The notes under the pieces: model-generated | Database searches by the model: none | What the model was told of the DNA's origin: nothing | The model's input: only the letters and a program-made list of their open reading frames with translations | Part shown: positions 16,711 through 25,993 of the stretch, in pieces | Layout: the number at the start of each line of letters is the position of its first letter | Position numbering within the stretch: position 1 is the first letter of the stretch | Made by a program: the position numbers and the translations under genes | Source of the DNA: Acuticoccus sp. MNP-M23 | GTDB taxonomy: Bacteria; Pseudomonadota; Alphaproteobacteria; Rhizobiales; Amorphaceae | Assembly: GCF_031195445.1 (NCBI RefSeq) | Contig: NZ_CP133480.1 | Coordinates: forward strand, 868,001 to 932,000 | DNA: 64,000 nt | Direction: 5' to 3'

Positions 16711-17214
16711 ATGCACCGAGCGATGGATCAAAAATTGCTACGCTTTCCCTCCAGCCTTCCCGACGATGTGATTGACCGGCTGACCGGGCTGGAACAGCTG
16801 CGCGGCATTGCCAGCGGCGAATTCCCGATGCCTACGATGCTGGAAACGCTGGGGTTTCGGCTTGTGGAGGCAACAGCGCGCACTGTCGTGCTTGTCGGCG
16901 CGCCCGGCGAAAATGCGCTGAACCCCATGGGAAAGATTCACGGCGGCTGGGCGGCCAGCATTCTGGATTCGGCCATGGGCTGCGCCGTTCACGCCACCCT
17001 TGCCCCCGGCGAGCGGTTTGCCACGCTGGAACTGAAGGTGAACCTCACCCGCGCACTTTTGCCTGGCATGGAGCCGCTCACCGCCACGGGCACCCTTGTC
17101 AGCCGCGGCCGGCGGACCGCGGTGAGCGAGGCGAAGCTGGTGGGGGCGGACGGCAAGACCTACGCCGCCGGCTCGTCCACCTGCATGATCCTGCCGCCGG
17201 AGCCTGCCCGCTGA
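16711..17214 (+). CDS. PaaI-family hotdog thioesterase
   Basis: 167-aa acyl-CoA thioesterase of the hotdog fold, PaaI/uncharacterised thioesterase type. The core motif is HGGWAASILDSAMGCA, where the Asp of LDSAMG and the Gly-rich turn set the CoA site, and the strand LELKVNLTRALLPG follows. Such enzymes hydrolyse acyl- or aryl-CoA. Start is uncertain: ATG 16711 is used, ATGs at 16684 and 16723 are in the same frame, and none has a strong ribosome site. Divergent from a MarR gene and ending back to back with the MFS gene (stop codons adjacent), it may detoxify a CoA ester controlled by the regulator. Confidence 0.83.
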   Translation: MHRAMDQKLLRFPSSLPDDVIDRLTGLEQLRGIASGEFPMPTMLETLGFRLVEATARTVVLVGAPGENALNPMGKIHGGWAASILDSAMGCAVHATLAPGERFATLELKVNLTRALLPGMEPLTATGTLVSRGRRTAVSEAKLVGADGKTYAAGSSTCMILPPEPAR

Positions 17215-18420
17215 TCAGCCTTTCAACGCCGACAGGCGCGGCGACGGGGCATCGCGGATCGGCAGATGCACCAGTGCAGCCAGTACGCCCAGCAGCACGC
17301 CAATCCACCACAGCATGTCGTAGGAGCCGGTCCGCGCGTAGATCACGCCGCCGAGCCACACGCCTATGGCCGATCCCACCTGGTGGGAAAAGAACACGAT
17401 CCCGAACAGGGTCGCCATGTAGCGCGGTCCGAACATCACCGAGACGAGGCCGGAGGTGAGCGGCACCGTGGAGAGCCACAGGAGCCCCATGGTGGCGGAG
17501 AACACGATGACCGTCGCCGGTGACACGGGCAACAGCACGAACGCGGCAATCACGACCGAGCGGAGCAGATAGAGGATCGATAGCGAATAGGACTTGGAAA
17601 AGCGCTGCCCGATCCACCCCGCCCCCAGCGAGCCGATCACGTTGAAGAGGCCGATCAGAGCAATGGCGATCCCGCCGAGCCGCGCGCCGAAGCCAAGGTC
17701 GACAAGGTAGGCGGGCATGTGGGCAATGATGAACGCCACGTGGAAGCCGCACACGAAAAAGCCGATCACCAGCAGCACATAGCTCCTGTAGGCCATGGCT
17801 TCACGCACCGCTGCGGTCAGGGTCTGGGGCGGCGCATCGGGGTCGGCCACCGAGCGGCCCTGCAGCGGAATGGCGAACGGGATGACCAGCAACGACAGCG
17901 CGGCAAACGCAATCAGCGCCGAATTGTAGCCGTGCTCGGCAATGAGCACAGCGCCCAGCGGGCCGAAGACGAACATTCCCAGCGAGCCGGCTGCCGTACC
18001 AAGGCCGAACGCCAGCGTTCGTTTGGCAGGCGTGACGGTGCGGCCGAATGCCGACAGCACCAGCGTGAACGAGCAGGCGGACATGCCGAAACCGAGGAGG
18101 ACGCCAAACACCATCTGCAGGGCAAAGGCGCTTTCGAGCTGCGCCGTGCCCACAATGCCGAGCGCATAAAGGATGCCGCCGCCCATCAGAACTTTCATGG
18201 TGCCGAAACGGTCTGCAAGGGCGCCGGCGATGGGCTGGCCGATCCCCCAGATGAGGTTCTGCAAGGCAAAGGCGAGCGCAAACGCTTCACGGCCATAGGG
18301 TTTTGCGGCAACGAGATCGGCCTGGAACAGGCCGAATGCAGAGCGTTCGCCGAGCGAAAGCATCGCGATGCCGCAACCGCAGGCAAGCACCAGCGGAAGG
18401 GGGAATGAGCGGGCCATCAT
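17215..18420 (-). CDS. MFS transporter
   Basis: 401-aa major facilitator with 12 predicted membrane segments, two sixfold halves split near residue 195 (PLQGRSVADPDAPP loop). The loop between segments 2 and 3 carries the family motif in a form GALADRFGTMKVL, and the N-terminal part SLGERSAFGLFQADL resembles monocarboxylate/oxalate-formate type MFS proteins. Substrate unknown. ATG 18420 is preferred because AAGGTGG lies just upstream. Its stop abuts the stop of the thioesterase gene; nothing links them functionally. Confidence 0.83.
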   Translation of the reverse strand: MMARSFPLPLVLACGCGIAMLSLGERSAFGLFQADLVAAKPYGREAFALAFALQNLIWGIGQPIAGALADRFGTMKVLMGGGILYALGIVGTAQLESAFALQMVFGVLLGFGMSACSFTLVLSAFGRTVTPAKRTLAFGLGTAAGSLGMFVFGPLGAVLIAEHGYNSALIAFAALSLLVIPFAIPLQGRSVADPDAPPQTLTAAVREAMAYRSYVLLVIGFFVCGFHVAFIIAHMPAYLVDLGFGARLGGIAIALIGLFNVIGSLGAGWIGQRFSKSYSLSILYLLRSVVIAAFVLLPVSPATVIVFSATMGLLWLSTVPLTSGLVSVMFGPRYMATLFGIVFFSHQVGSAIGVWLGGVIYARTGSYDMLWWIGVLLGVLAALVHLPIRDAPSPRLSALKG

Positions 18421-18487
18421 GACCACCTTTTACGGAGTTGCCTTGACGCTCTAGGCCCGAAAGGGTGCCAGCGCAAGTATGGCCGGC

Positions 18488-19555
18488 TCAGGTCCAGCCG
18501 CCACCGCGCGTCAGATAGAAGATGTGATCGTCGATGGTTTCGACCTTGCGCATCAGCCCGGCCCAGCGCGGGTTCACGCGCTTGGCATGGTAGTGGGTGG
18601 CCGCGCCGATCTCGTTCATCCACGCCGCGCCGCTGGCATATTCGGTGGCAATGGTGGCGGCCAGCGTCCAGGCGTCCTTGTTGCGCACCACGTCACGCAC
18701 CCGGTCGCAGGCGAAGGTGAACTGGCAGCGGTTGCGCCACCCCTTGTTCTGGTAGACCACGCCGCAGACATCATCGGGATACGCCGGGTTCTTCACGCGG
18801 TTGATGACCACCTGCGCCACCGCGCGCTGTCCGGTTTCGGACTCGCCCCGCGCCTCGAAATAGATTGCTTCGGTCAGGCAGCGCAGCGACTTCTTGCCGG
18901 CAATGTCCTGCGGCAATGGCCGGTCGGACCACCAGTGGTCGAGCCCACCGCCCGAGACGCCGGGGGTGGCGACGGGCTGCGGCGCTTCGCCGAGGAGGAG
19001 CTTGAACGGGGTGTCGATGTCGACCCGGTCCGGCGCGTAGGCCGAGAGCATGGAGGTGAGCGCGGCCCGCGCGGTATCGGATGGGGCACGGGGGTCGCGG
19101 TGCGTTCCTGCCGCACGCGGCGCCGCCACGAAGCTCACCCGCGGCAAGGCGGCGGGCGTCGCTTCGGTGAGAAAACCGGACAGCGGCGAGAACATCGCCC
19201 GCTCCACGCCACCGTGAGGCGGCGCAAGGCTCCCGGCCTTGGCGGCGGGCGTGTCGTCGTGGGGGACCGCCAGCGCAACATCCCCGGCCCCGCCCAGTTG
19301 CGGCGACAGGGTCATGCCGCTTTCCGGCGCACGAAGAGAGAGCGCCCAGGCGGGACGATCCATCGTGAGCGCGGCAAGACCGGAAAGGTCGCCAAGATTT
19401 GTGGACAGGATGCCAAGGATGGGGGCCACCAGGACAAGGGTGGCTGCGATCCGGCGGATGCGGCCGCGACGGTGATGACGGACCGGCGGCACATAAAGGC
19501 TGCTGGTCAGAAAACCGCGGCGGGCAAGGCCGTGGGGAAGGTCGAATACGCGCAA
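18488..19555 (-). CDS. SleB/CwlJ-type cell wall hydrolase
   Basis: About 355 aa with one membrane-anchor helix near residues 35-55, a low-complexity periplasmic linker, and a C-terminal hydrolase_2 domain (about 235-355): LTEAIYFEARGE, AQVVINRVKNPAYPDDVCGVVYQ in pieces such as AQVVINRVKNP and DVCGVVYQ, CQFTFACD and ATHYHAKRVNP. The SleB/CwlJ fold cleaves peptidoglycan, probably as a lytic transglycosylase, with the Glu of YFEARGE catalytic. In this non-sporeformer it would serve wall remodelling. The start is unsure: TTG at 19555 fits because the frame further upstream runs into the dps terminator and the N terminus RVFDLPHG looks natural. Confidence 0.82.
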   Translation of the reverse strand: MRVFDLPHGLARRGFLTSSLYVPPVRHHRRGRIRRIAATLVLVAPILGILSTNLGDLSGLAALTMDRPAWALSLRAPESGMTLSPQLGGAGDVALAVPHDDTPAAKAGSLAPPHGGVERAMFSPLSGFLTEATPAALPRVSFVAAPRAAGTHRDPRAPSDTARAALTSMLSAYAPDRVDIDTPFKLLLGEAPQPVATPGVSGGGLDHWWSDRPLPQDIAGKKSLRCLTEAIYFEARGESETGQRAVAQVVINRVKNPAYPDDVCGVVYQNKGWRNRCQFTFACDRVRDVVRNKDAWTLAATIATEYASGAAWMNEIGAATHYHAKRVNPRWAGLMRKVETIDDHIFYLTRGGGWT

Positions 19556-19631
19556 CGCGGCCTCTACTCCACACAGTGCAGCGTTGGCGCCGCACCCAAG
19601 CGTTGTGCAGGGTCGTGGTTGCTGAAACGTA

Positions 19632-19659
19632 AAGCGCCGCGCAAAAAATGCGCGGCGCA
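19632..19659 (-). terminator. Terminator of dps
   Basis: On the minus strand a perfect 9-bp stem GCGCCGCGC / GCGCGGCGC with loop ATTTTTT starts about 10 nt after the dps stop and is followed by TTTACGTTT. The T-tract is modest, so termination may be partial. Confidence 0.65.
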
Positions 19660-19669
19660 ATTTATCTTC

Positions 19670-20149
19670 TTATTTTACAGGCTTGTGCGCCTCGATGAAC
19701 CAGAGCGACCGGTCCGCCATCCGCACGATCTCGGTGAAGAGATCCGCTGTGGCCTCGTCGCCCGCCTCGTCAGCCTCCTTGATGGCGTCGCGGTTGTTCT
19801 TGGCGTAGGCCGCCAGCGACTTGGAGAGCGCCTTGACGTGGTCGTCGATCTTGACCGCATCCAAGGGGTACTTGGGCAGGCGGGAGGCCTGGGCGGAGGC
19901 GTCAACGGTGCCTTCGGCCTGGCCGCCCAGAACGGCGATCCGCTCGGCAACCAGGTCCACCTTGTCCTCGACCTTCTCGTGCAGGTCATCCAGGAGCTCG
20001 TGAAGTCCGATGAAGTTCGGGCCGCGCAGTGTCCAGTGAGCCTGCTTGATCTGATAAACCAGGTCGATCCCGTCGGCTAGGTTGGCTTGCAGGAGGCCGC
20101 ATACAGCCTGGCGCGTCTGCTTGGGAAGGTCGTGGCTTGTCGGATGCAT
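19670..20149 (-). CDS. dps: DNA-protecting ferritin-like protein Dps
   Basis: 159-aa Dps subunit that forms a dodecamer, binds DNA and oxidises Fe(II) with peroxide. The inter-subunit ferroxidase ligands fit the family spacing exactly: H38, H50, D54, D65 and E69 (QAHWTLRG, then HELLDDLHEKVEDKVDLVAERI in pieces HELLDD and VDLVAER). The N-terminal tail is short with few Lys, so DNA binding may be weak. ATG at 20149 follows AAGGA. Monocistronic, with its own terminator; the 155 nt upstream should hold the promoter but I see no confident OxyR or Fur site. Confidence 0.93.
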   Translation of the reverse strand: MHPTSHDLPKQTRQAVCGLLQANLADGIDLVYQIKQAHWTLRGPNFIGLHELLDDLHEKVEDKVDLVAERIAVLGGQAEGTVDASAQASRLPKYPLDAVKIDDHVKALSKSLAAYAKNNRDAIKEADEAGDEATADLFTEIVRMADRSLWFIEAHKPVK

Positions 20150-20304
20150 AAAAGTGTCCTTCGTGATCGTCCGCGTTATGGCGCATCAATGCATGGCCCG
20201 GCGTTGTCGTTGCATGCCGATTGTTGCGGGTGACGCTCCGTCGCAGATTTCTGGATGGCACTATACGCCCGGCCGGCAGCCGCATGGCCTCCCCCCGCGC
20301 CGGT

Positions 20305-21255
20305 TCACATCCAGCGCCGCCAGTGGAAAATCAGCCACACGCTGATGGCTGCCATCACCATGCCCGCCACGCACAACAGGAAGCCGTGGTGCCAGGACAG
20401 GCCCGGCATATCGACGAAGTTCATGCCGAAGATCGAGCTGATGAGGGTGGCCGGCAGGAACATGGCCGCAATCAGCGACAGGACCATCATGATCTGGTTC
20501 TGGTCGAGGGTGATGAGGCCAAGCAGCGCGTTCAGCAGGAAATCCACCTTGCCGTCCAGCGCATTGGCAAGCTGGTTAATGGCGTCGATGTCCGAGCCGA
20601 GGACGTTGATGGCGTTGCGGTCGTCAAGGTCCGGCGCAATCAGCCGGCGGTGCTGTTCCATGAACAGGACGAGCCGCTTGTTGCTGGTGAGCGCATCCTG
20701 CAGGCGCAGGATCTCGGTGCCGATGCGCCCCAGATTGCGCATGATCTCCTGCACTTCGCGCCGGGTGCGGCGGTCCTGCGGATCGGGGTGGAAGACGTCG
20801 CCGGAGATCCGGTCGATCTCGGCCCCCAGCGCTTCCAGACGGTCTGCCAGATAGCCCACCGTGGCATCAACGAGGACGATGAAGAGGTCGTGCGGCTGGG
20901 CGCCCGGTGTGCGCTCGGCATAGGCGCGCACGGTGGCGATGGCGTCGTCCTCCGCCGTGCGCAGCGTGATCAGATAATTGGGGGCAAGGATGCAGGTGAC
21001 CCGCTCGTTGCTGCCATCTTCGCAGCGGGAGGCGCCCGAATACGTCATCGCGACGTACTCCTGCGCAACCACCAGACGGTTGGACGGCTCGATCGACCGC
21101 ATCCGCACACGGCTGGGCAGGGTCAGCTCCAGCGCGCTCTCCACCGCGGCCCGCTCGGCCGCGGTGGGTTTGTCGAGATCGATCCAGGAGGCCGCAGGCT
21201 CGAGGCCCTCCTTGAGGGAGGGGCCCTCCAGCCCGGCGACAAGGCTCCAGATCAT
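20305..21255 (-). CDS. CorA family divalent cation transporter (ZntB-like)
   Basis: 316-aa pentameric channel-type transporter. A long soluble N-terminal funnel domain (to about residue 255) is followed by two C-terminal membrane helices, with the signature GMN in SSIFGMNFVDMPG between them and a positively charged end, FHWRRWM. It resembles ZntB-type members, which move Zn(II) or Mg(II). ATG at 21255 was chosen; it begins 13 nt after the ppdK stop, so the gene is cotranscribed with a Mg-dependent enzyme. Ion preference cannot be read from sequence. Confidence 0.87.
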   Translation of the reverse strand: MIWSLVAGLEGPSLKEGLEPAASWIDLDKPTAAERAAVESALELTLPSRVRMRSIEPSNRLVVAQEYVAMTYSGASRCEDGSNERVTCILAPNYLITLRTAEDDAIATVRAYAERTPGAQPHDLFIVLVDATVGYLADRLEALGAEIDRISGDVFHPDPQDRRTRREVQEIMRNLGRIGTEILRLQDALTSNKRLVLFMEQHRRLIAPDLDDRNAINVLGSDIDAINQLANALDGKVDFLLNALLGLITLDQNQIMMVLSLIAAMFLPATLISSIFGMNFVDMPGLSWHHGFLLCVAGMVMAAISVWLIFHWRRWM

Positions 21256-21268
21256 TCTCCGTTCGCCC

Positions 21269-23935
21269 TCAGCCCTTCTTGCGCAGCGCCGCCTGCGCCG
21301 CAGCCAGCCGCGCGATCGGCACGCGGAACGGCGAGCAGGACACATAGTCGAGGTCGACGCTTTCGCAGAACGAGATGGATGCGGGGTCGCCGCCATGCTC
21401 GCCGCAGATGCCGAGCTTGATGTCCGGCCGCGTCTGCCGCCCGCGCTCGGCCGCCAGCTCCACCAGCGCGCCCACGCCGTCCACGTCGATGGAGACGAAC
21501 GGGTCGATGTCGATGATGGATTCGCGCAGGTAGGCGCCGAGGAAGACGCCGGCATCGTCACGGCTGATGCCGAACGTGGTCTGCGTCAGGTCGTTGGTGC
21601 CGAAGGAGAAGAACTCGGCGGATTCGGCGATGGCCTTGGCGTTGATCGCGGCGCGCGGCAGCTCCACCATGGTGCCGACCTGGTAGTGGAAGTCGACCCC
21701 CGTCTCCTCGCGAACGGCCTTTGCGGTGGCGTCGATGCGCTTTTTCACGAAATCGAGCTCGGTCTTGAGGCTGACCAGCGGCACCATCACTTCCGGCTCC
21801 ACCGGGGCGCCGGTTTTCTTCGCGGCGGCAACGGCGGCCTCGAAGATCGCGCGGGACTGCATCTCGGCGATCTCGGGGTAGCTGACCGCGAGGCGGCAGC
21901 CACGGTGGCCGAGCATCGGGTTGAACTCGGAAAGCTCACGCGAGCGGTTGCGCAGCTTGTCCGGCGAGACGCCGAGCGCTTCGGCCACTTCGAGGATCTC
22001 GTCCTCGCCGTGGGGGATGAACTCGTGAAGCGGCGGGTCGAGCAGTCGGATCGTCACCGGCAGCCCGGCCATGATCTCGAAGATCGACGTGAAGTCCTCC
22101 CGCTGCATGGGAAGGAGCTTGTCGAGCGCAGCCTTGCGGCCTTCGGTGTCGTCGGCGAGGATCATCTCGCGCATGGCGTTGATGCGCGCAGGGTCGAAGA
22201 ACATGTGCTCCGTGCGGCAAAGGCCGATGCCCTCGGCGCCGAACTCGCGCGCGGCCCGTGCGTCATGCGGCGTGTCGGCATTGGTGCGCACGCGCATCCG
22301 CCGCGCGCCGTCGGCCCACTGCATGATGCGCTGGAAGTCGCCCGAAAGTTCCGGGTTGAGCATCGGCACTTCGCCCATCAGGACTTCGCCGGTGGCGCCG
22401 TCGATGGTGATCTTGTCGCCCACCTTCAGCGTGCGGCCGCCGGCGATCATCGTGCCGTTGGCATAGTTGATCCGCACGTTGCCAGCGCCCGACACGCAGG
22501 GCTTGCCCATGCCCCGCGCCACCACGGCGGCGTGGCTGGTCATCCCGCCGCGGGTGGTGAAGATGCCGGCCGCCGCATGCATGCCGGAAATATCCTCAGG
22601 CGAGGTCTCGATCCGGCACAGGATGCAGGTGCGGCCGAGCCCGGCGATGCGCTCGGCTTCTTCCGACGAGAACACAATCTCGCCAGCCGCCGCGCCCGGC
22701 GAGGCGGGCAGTGCCTTGGCGAAAAGGTCGGTCTTCGCTTGCGGGTCGATGGTGGGATGGAGGAGCTGGTCGAGCGAGGCGGGCTCGATCCGCTGAACCG
22801 CTTCGGCTTCGCTGATGACGCCCTCGTCCACCATGTCCACCGCAATCTTCAGCGCAGCCTTGGCGGTGCGCTTGCCGGTGCGGGTCTGGAGCATCCACAG
22901 CTTGTTGCGCTCGATGGTGAATTCCAGATCCTGGACGTCGCGGTAGTGGCCTTCCAGCTTGTCGCAGACCGCCTTGAACTCGGCGAACGCCTCCGGCAGC
23001 GCCTTTTCCATGGACTGCTTTTCGGACCCGGCCTCAAGCCGCGCCTTTTCGGTGATGTCTTGCGGCGTGCGAATGCCGGCGACGACGTCCTCGCCCTGCG
23101 CGTTGATGAGGAACTCGCCGTAAAGCGCGTTCTCACCGTTGGAGGGGTTGCGGGTGAAGGCAACGCCGGTGGCCGACGTTTCGCCCATGTTGCCGAACAC
23201 CATCGCCTGCACCGTGACAGCGGTGCCCCAGCGCTCCGGGATCCCCTGGAGGCGGCGGTAGGTGACCGCGCGGTCGTTGCGCCAGGAGCCGAACACGGCG
23301 CCGATGGCACCCCAGAGCTGATCCCTCGGGTCCTGGGGGAACGGCGAGCCGGTCTCCTTCTGCACGAGGGCCTTGTAGCTCTCGATCAGGGTGCGCCAGT
23401 CGGCGGCGGACAGATCGGTGTCGAGTTCGACATCCTTCTCGTCCTTCATGGACTCAAGGTGCTCGTCGAACAGGCGCATGGGGACGCCAAGCACAACGTC
23501 GCCATACATCTGGATGAAGCGGCGGTAGCTGTCGTAGGCGAACCGCTCGTCGTCGGCGTTTTTCGCCAATGCGGGGACGGTGGTGTCGTTGAGGCCGAGA
23601 TTGAGGACGGTGTCCATCATGCCCGGCATGGAGATGCGGGCGCCGGAACGCACGGAAACCAGCAACGGCATGTCCGGATCGCCGAACTTCCGGTCCGTGG
23701 ATGCGGCAATCTGCTCCAGCGCGGCGTCCACCTCACCTTCGAGCTCGGGCGGATAGGTTTCGCCGTTCTCGTAATAATAGGTGCAGACCTCGGTGGTGAT
23801 CGTCATGCCGGGGGGCACCGGCAACCCGAGGCTCGACATTTCGGCAAGATTTGCACCCTTGCCACCCAGAAGGTCACGTTGGCTTGCATCGCCTTCGGCT
23901 TTGCCGTCACCGAACGTGTAGACCCATTGCCCCAT
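21269..23935 (-). CDS. ppdK: Pyruvate, phosphate dikinase
   Basis: 888-aa enzyme interconverting pyruvate, ATP and phosphate with PEP, AMP and pyrophosphate. The N-terminal ATP-grasp domain opens with LLGGKGANLAEM, the swivelling phospho-His domain has GGMTSHAAVVARG (His in TSH is phosphorylated), and the C-terminal TIM barrel shows GLCRTEHMFF and GICGEHGGDPASI with the catalytic Cys. Full length for the family. ATG at 23935 follows AAGGAATGG. It supports gluconeogenic PEP formation or reversible glycolysis, and is followed by a CorA-type gene. Confidence 0.95.
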   Translation of the reverse strand: MGQWVYTFGDGKAEGDASQRDLLGGKGANLAEMSSLGLPVPPGMTITTEVCTYYYENGETYPPELEGEVDAALEQIAASTDRKFGDPDMPLLVSVRSGARISMPGMMDTVLNLGLNDTTVPALAKNADDERFAYDSYRRFIQMYGDVVLGVPMRLFDEHLESMKDEKDVELDTDLSAADWRTLIESYKALVQKETGSPFPQDPRDQLWGAIGAVFGSWRNDRAVTYRRLQGIPERWGTAVTVQAMVFGNMGETSATGVAFTRNPSNGENALYGEFLINAQGEDVVAGIRTPQDITEKARLEAGSEKQSMEKALPEAFAEFKAVCDKLEGHYRDVQDLEFTIERNKLWMLQTRTGKRTAKAALKIAVDMVDEGVISEAEAVQRIEPASLDQLLHPTIDPQAKTDLFAKALPASPGAAAGEIVFSSEEAERIAGLGRTCILCRIETSPEDISGMHAAAGIFTTRGGMTSHAAVVARGMGKPCVSGAGNVRINYANGTMIAGGRTLKVGDKITIDGATGEVLMGEVPMLNPELSGDFQRIMQWADGARRMRVRTNADTPHDARAAREFGAEGIGLCRTEHMFFDPARINAMREMILADDTEGRKAALDKLLPMQREDFTSIFEIMAGLPVTIRLLDPPLHEFIPHGEDEILEVAEALGVSPDKLRNRSRELSEFNPMLGHRGCRLAVSYPEIAEMQSRAIFEAAVAAAKKTGAPVEPEVMVPLVSLKTELDFVKKRIDATAKAVREETGVDFHYQVGTMVELPRAAINAKAIAESAEFFSFGTNDLTQTTFGISRDDAGVFLGAYLRESIIDIDPFVSIDVDGVGALVELAAERGRQTRPDIKLGICGEHGGDPASISFCESVDLDYVSCSPFRVPIARLAAAQAALRKKG

Positions 23936-23964
23936 TAGACCATTCCTTCATCAAACTGATGTGA

Positions 23965-23992
23965 TGTATAAAGCCCGCGGGGCTGTTCGCAA
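23965..23992 (-). promoter_or_regulatory. Candidate sigma-70 promoter of ppdK
   Basis: On the minus strand TTGCGA (23992-23987), 16-nt spacer, TATACA (23970-23965), ending about 30 nt before the ppdK start. Fits a housekeeping promoter moderately well. The rest of the 246-nt gap up to the TPR gene shows nothing I can name. Confidence 0.45.
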
Positions 23993-24181
23993 ACGTCCTT
24001 GCTCGAATTGCGTTGGTTCTGTGCTAAGATGGCGCCTTGCAACGATCGCCGAAGCACCACACGTTTTCAAAATGCCGAGCAGACCTTGCGAGCGCATCGC
24101 GAGAGCCGCATGGCCCAGGACCGAAGCATCTCAAGCCGTGCCGGCAGCCCGCGGCACGCCTGGAGAGAGGAAGGATTGCCC

Positions 24182-25978
24182 TTGTTGAAGCTCATCTCTC
24201 GAGCGGCCCTTGCCTGCGCTGTCGCGTCGGCGTCGTCCGTGGCAATGGCATCTTCCGGTGCCGTCGAGCTGGCGCCTGCCGCGCAAGACGAAACTCTGAT
24301 CGTTCAGAAGGATCTTGCATCGCTCTCCGGCTTCTACCTTGCCGCCCGGCAGGCCGGAATCAGCAAGGACCTTTCGGCAGCCGCAGGCTTTTACGCCAGC
24401 GCGCTGCAGGCCGACCCGGACAATGCCGAGCTGCTGGACCGTTCGGTTCTCCTCAACATTGCCAGCGGCAACATCGCCAAGGCGGCCGAACTTGCCGAAC
24501 CGCTGCTCGAAATCGAGCCGGACGACCAGCTTGCCCTGCTGGCCTCCGGCGTCGCGTCCTTCCGCGCCGGTGACACCGAAGCGGCCCTCGCGCACACACA
24601 GGCGCTGAGGGACCTTGGCGGCCCGCTGCAGGCACTCGTCGGCTCGCTGCTTCAGGCCTGGACCATTGCCGGTGACGGCCGTCCGGCCGAAGCCATCAAG
24701 CTTCTGGACGATCTGGAAGGCCCCATCTGGATCGACCCGTTCAAGAAGATCCACGCCGGCCTCATCGCCGACCAGTTCAACCTTTATGAAATCAGCGAAG
24801 ACAGGTTGCGTCTTGCCTACGAGCAGGATGCGACCGACGTGCGCCTCGTGGAGGCGTATGCCCGCACGCTTGCCCGCGCCGGCAAGACCGACCGCGCCGT
24901 CGCGGTGCTCGACGCACTGGCCGAGCAGGTTCCCGCCATCGTCAAGCTGATCGACCCGGTGCGCACGGCCGTTGCCGGCGACGGCGAGGTCGCGCCGCTG
25001 GCAGACAATGCGCGCGCCGGCATGGCAGAGGCGCTCTACAGCCTTGGCCGCGGGATCGGCAGCAACGATACCACGCTGTCTGCATCGCTCCTCCAGCTCT
25101 CGCTTTACCTGCGGCCCGAAGCCGATTTCCCGGCCATGGCGCTGGGCGGGATTCTGGAAGGGATGCGCCAGCACGAGGCCGCCATCCTCGTTTACAGCAG
25201 CATCCCGCAGGATACGCCGCTCTACCGCGAAGCGCAGGTGCAGGAAGCGCTGAACCTCAACGTGCTCGAGCGGCACGAGGAGGCGATTGCCGCCCTCAAG
25301 TCGCTGCTGGCCAACGATCCGTCCGACGTGCAGGTCGCCCTCGCACTCGGCAACGTCTACCGCCAACTGGAAGACTTCAAACAGGCGGGAGAAATCTACA
25401 CTGCGTCCATCGACAATCTCGGCACCGTCCCCGAAGAATACTGGACGCTGTATTATTATCGCGGCATCGCCAACGAGCGCACTGACAACTGGAAGGGCGC
25501 CGAGGCCGACTTCCGCAAGGCGCTGGAACTTTCGCCCGAGCATCCGCTGGTGCTCAACTACCTCGGATATTCCTATATCGACCGTGGCGAAAACCTGGAT
25601 GAAGCGGTCTCCATGGTCCAGCGCGCGGTGAAGCAGCAGCCGGACGATGGCTACATCGTCGACAGCCTTGGCTGGGCGTACTACCGCCTCGGCCGGTACG
25701 AGGACGCGGTGGAGCAGCTGGAGCGCGCCGTGTCCCTGCGTGCCGGCGATCCCGTCATCAACGACCATCTGGGCGACGCCTACTGGAAGGTCGGCCGCAA
25801 GCTCGAAGCCATGTTCCAGTGGAACCACGCCCGCGACAGCGACCCCGAGCCGGACGATCTTCAACGGATCCTGACCAAACTCGCCGTCGGCCTGGATGCC
25901 GCGGACGCGGCACCGCACAAGGCCACCGCCGTGGCCGAGGATACCGGCGCCGAACCAGAACCCGCCACCGCACAGTAG
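24182..25978 (+). CDS. Exported tetratricopeptide-repeat protein
   Basis: 598-aa protein with a signal peptide (KLISRAALACAVASASS, cleavage near AMASS) and many TPR units: clear repeats occur around residues 60-130 and 350-560, for example EEAIAALKSLLANDPSDVQ, WKGAEADFRKALELSPEHP and RYEDAVEQLERAVSLRAGD, each read as a 34-residue helix pair. It should lie in the periplasm or on the outer membrane and act as a protein-protein scaffold. TTG at 24182 was chosen because AGGAAGG lies 7 nt upstream and the signal peptide begins there; an ATG at 24110 is the alternative. It is immediately upstream of ispE, an association seen in other alphaproteobacteria. Role unknown. Confidence 0.82.
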   Translation: MLKLISRAALACAVASASSVAMASSGAVELAPAAQDETLIVQKDLASLSGFYLAARQAGISKDLSAAAGFYASALQADPDNAELLDRSVLLNIASGNIAKAAELAEPLLEIEPDDQLALLASGVASFRAGDTEAALAHTQALRDLGGPLQALVGSLLQAWTIAGDGRPAEAIKLLDDLEGPIWIDPFKKIHAGLIADQFNLYEISEDRLRLAYEQDATDVRLVEAYARTLARAGKTDRAVAVLDALAEQVPAIVKLIDPVRTAVAGDGEVAPLADNARAGMAEALYSLGRGIGSNDTTLSASLLQLSLYLRPEADFPAMALGGILEGMRQHEAAILVYSSIPQDTPLYREAQVQEALNLNVLERHEEAIAALKSLLANDPSDVQVALALGNVYRQLEDFKQAGEIYTASIDNLGTVPEEYWTLYYYRGIANERTDNWKGAEADFRKALELSPEHPLVLNYLGYSYIDRGENLDEAVSMVQRAVKQQPDDGYIVDSLGWAYYRLGRYEDAVEQLERAVSLRAGDPVINDHLGDAYWKVGRKLEAMFQWNHARDSDPEPDDLQRILTKLAVGLDAADAAPHKATAVAEDTGAEPEPATAQ

Positions 25979-25993
25979 AGGCGGCGGGCGGGC

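Noticed and set aside
20978-23938. 986-codon open frame on the plus strand
   Set aside because: It is antisense to ppdK through its whole length, its translation is low-complexity, and it matches no family; it arises from codon bias in GC-rich DNA.
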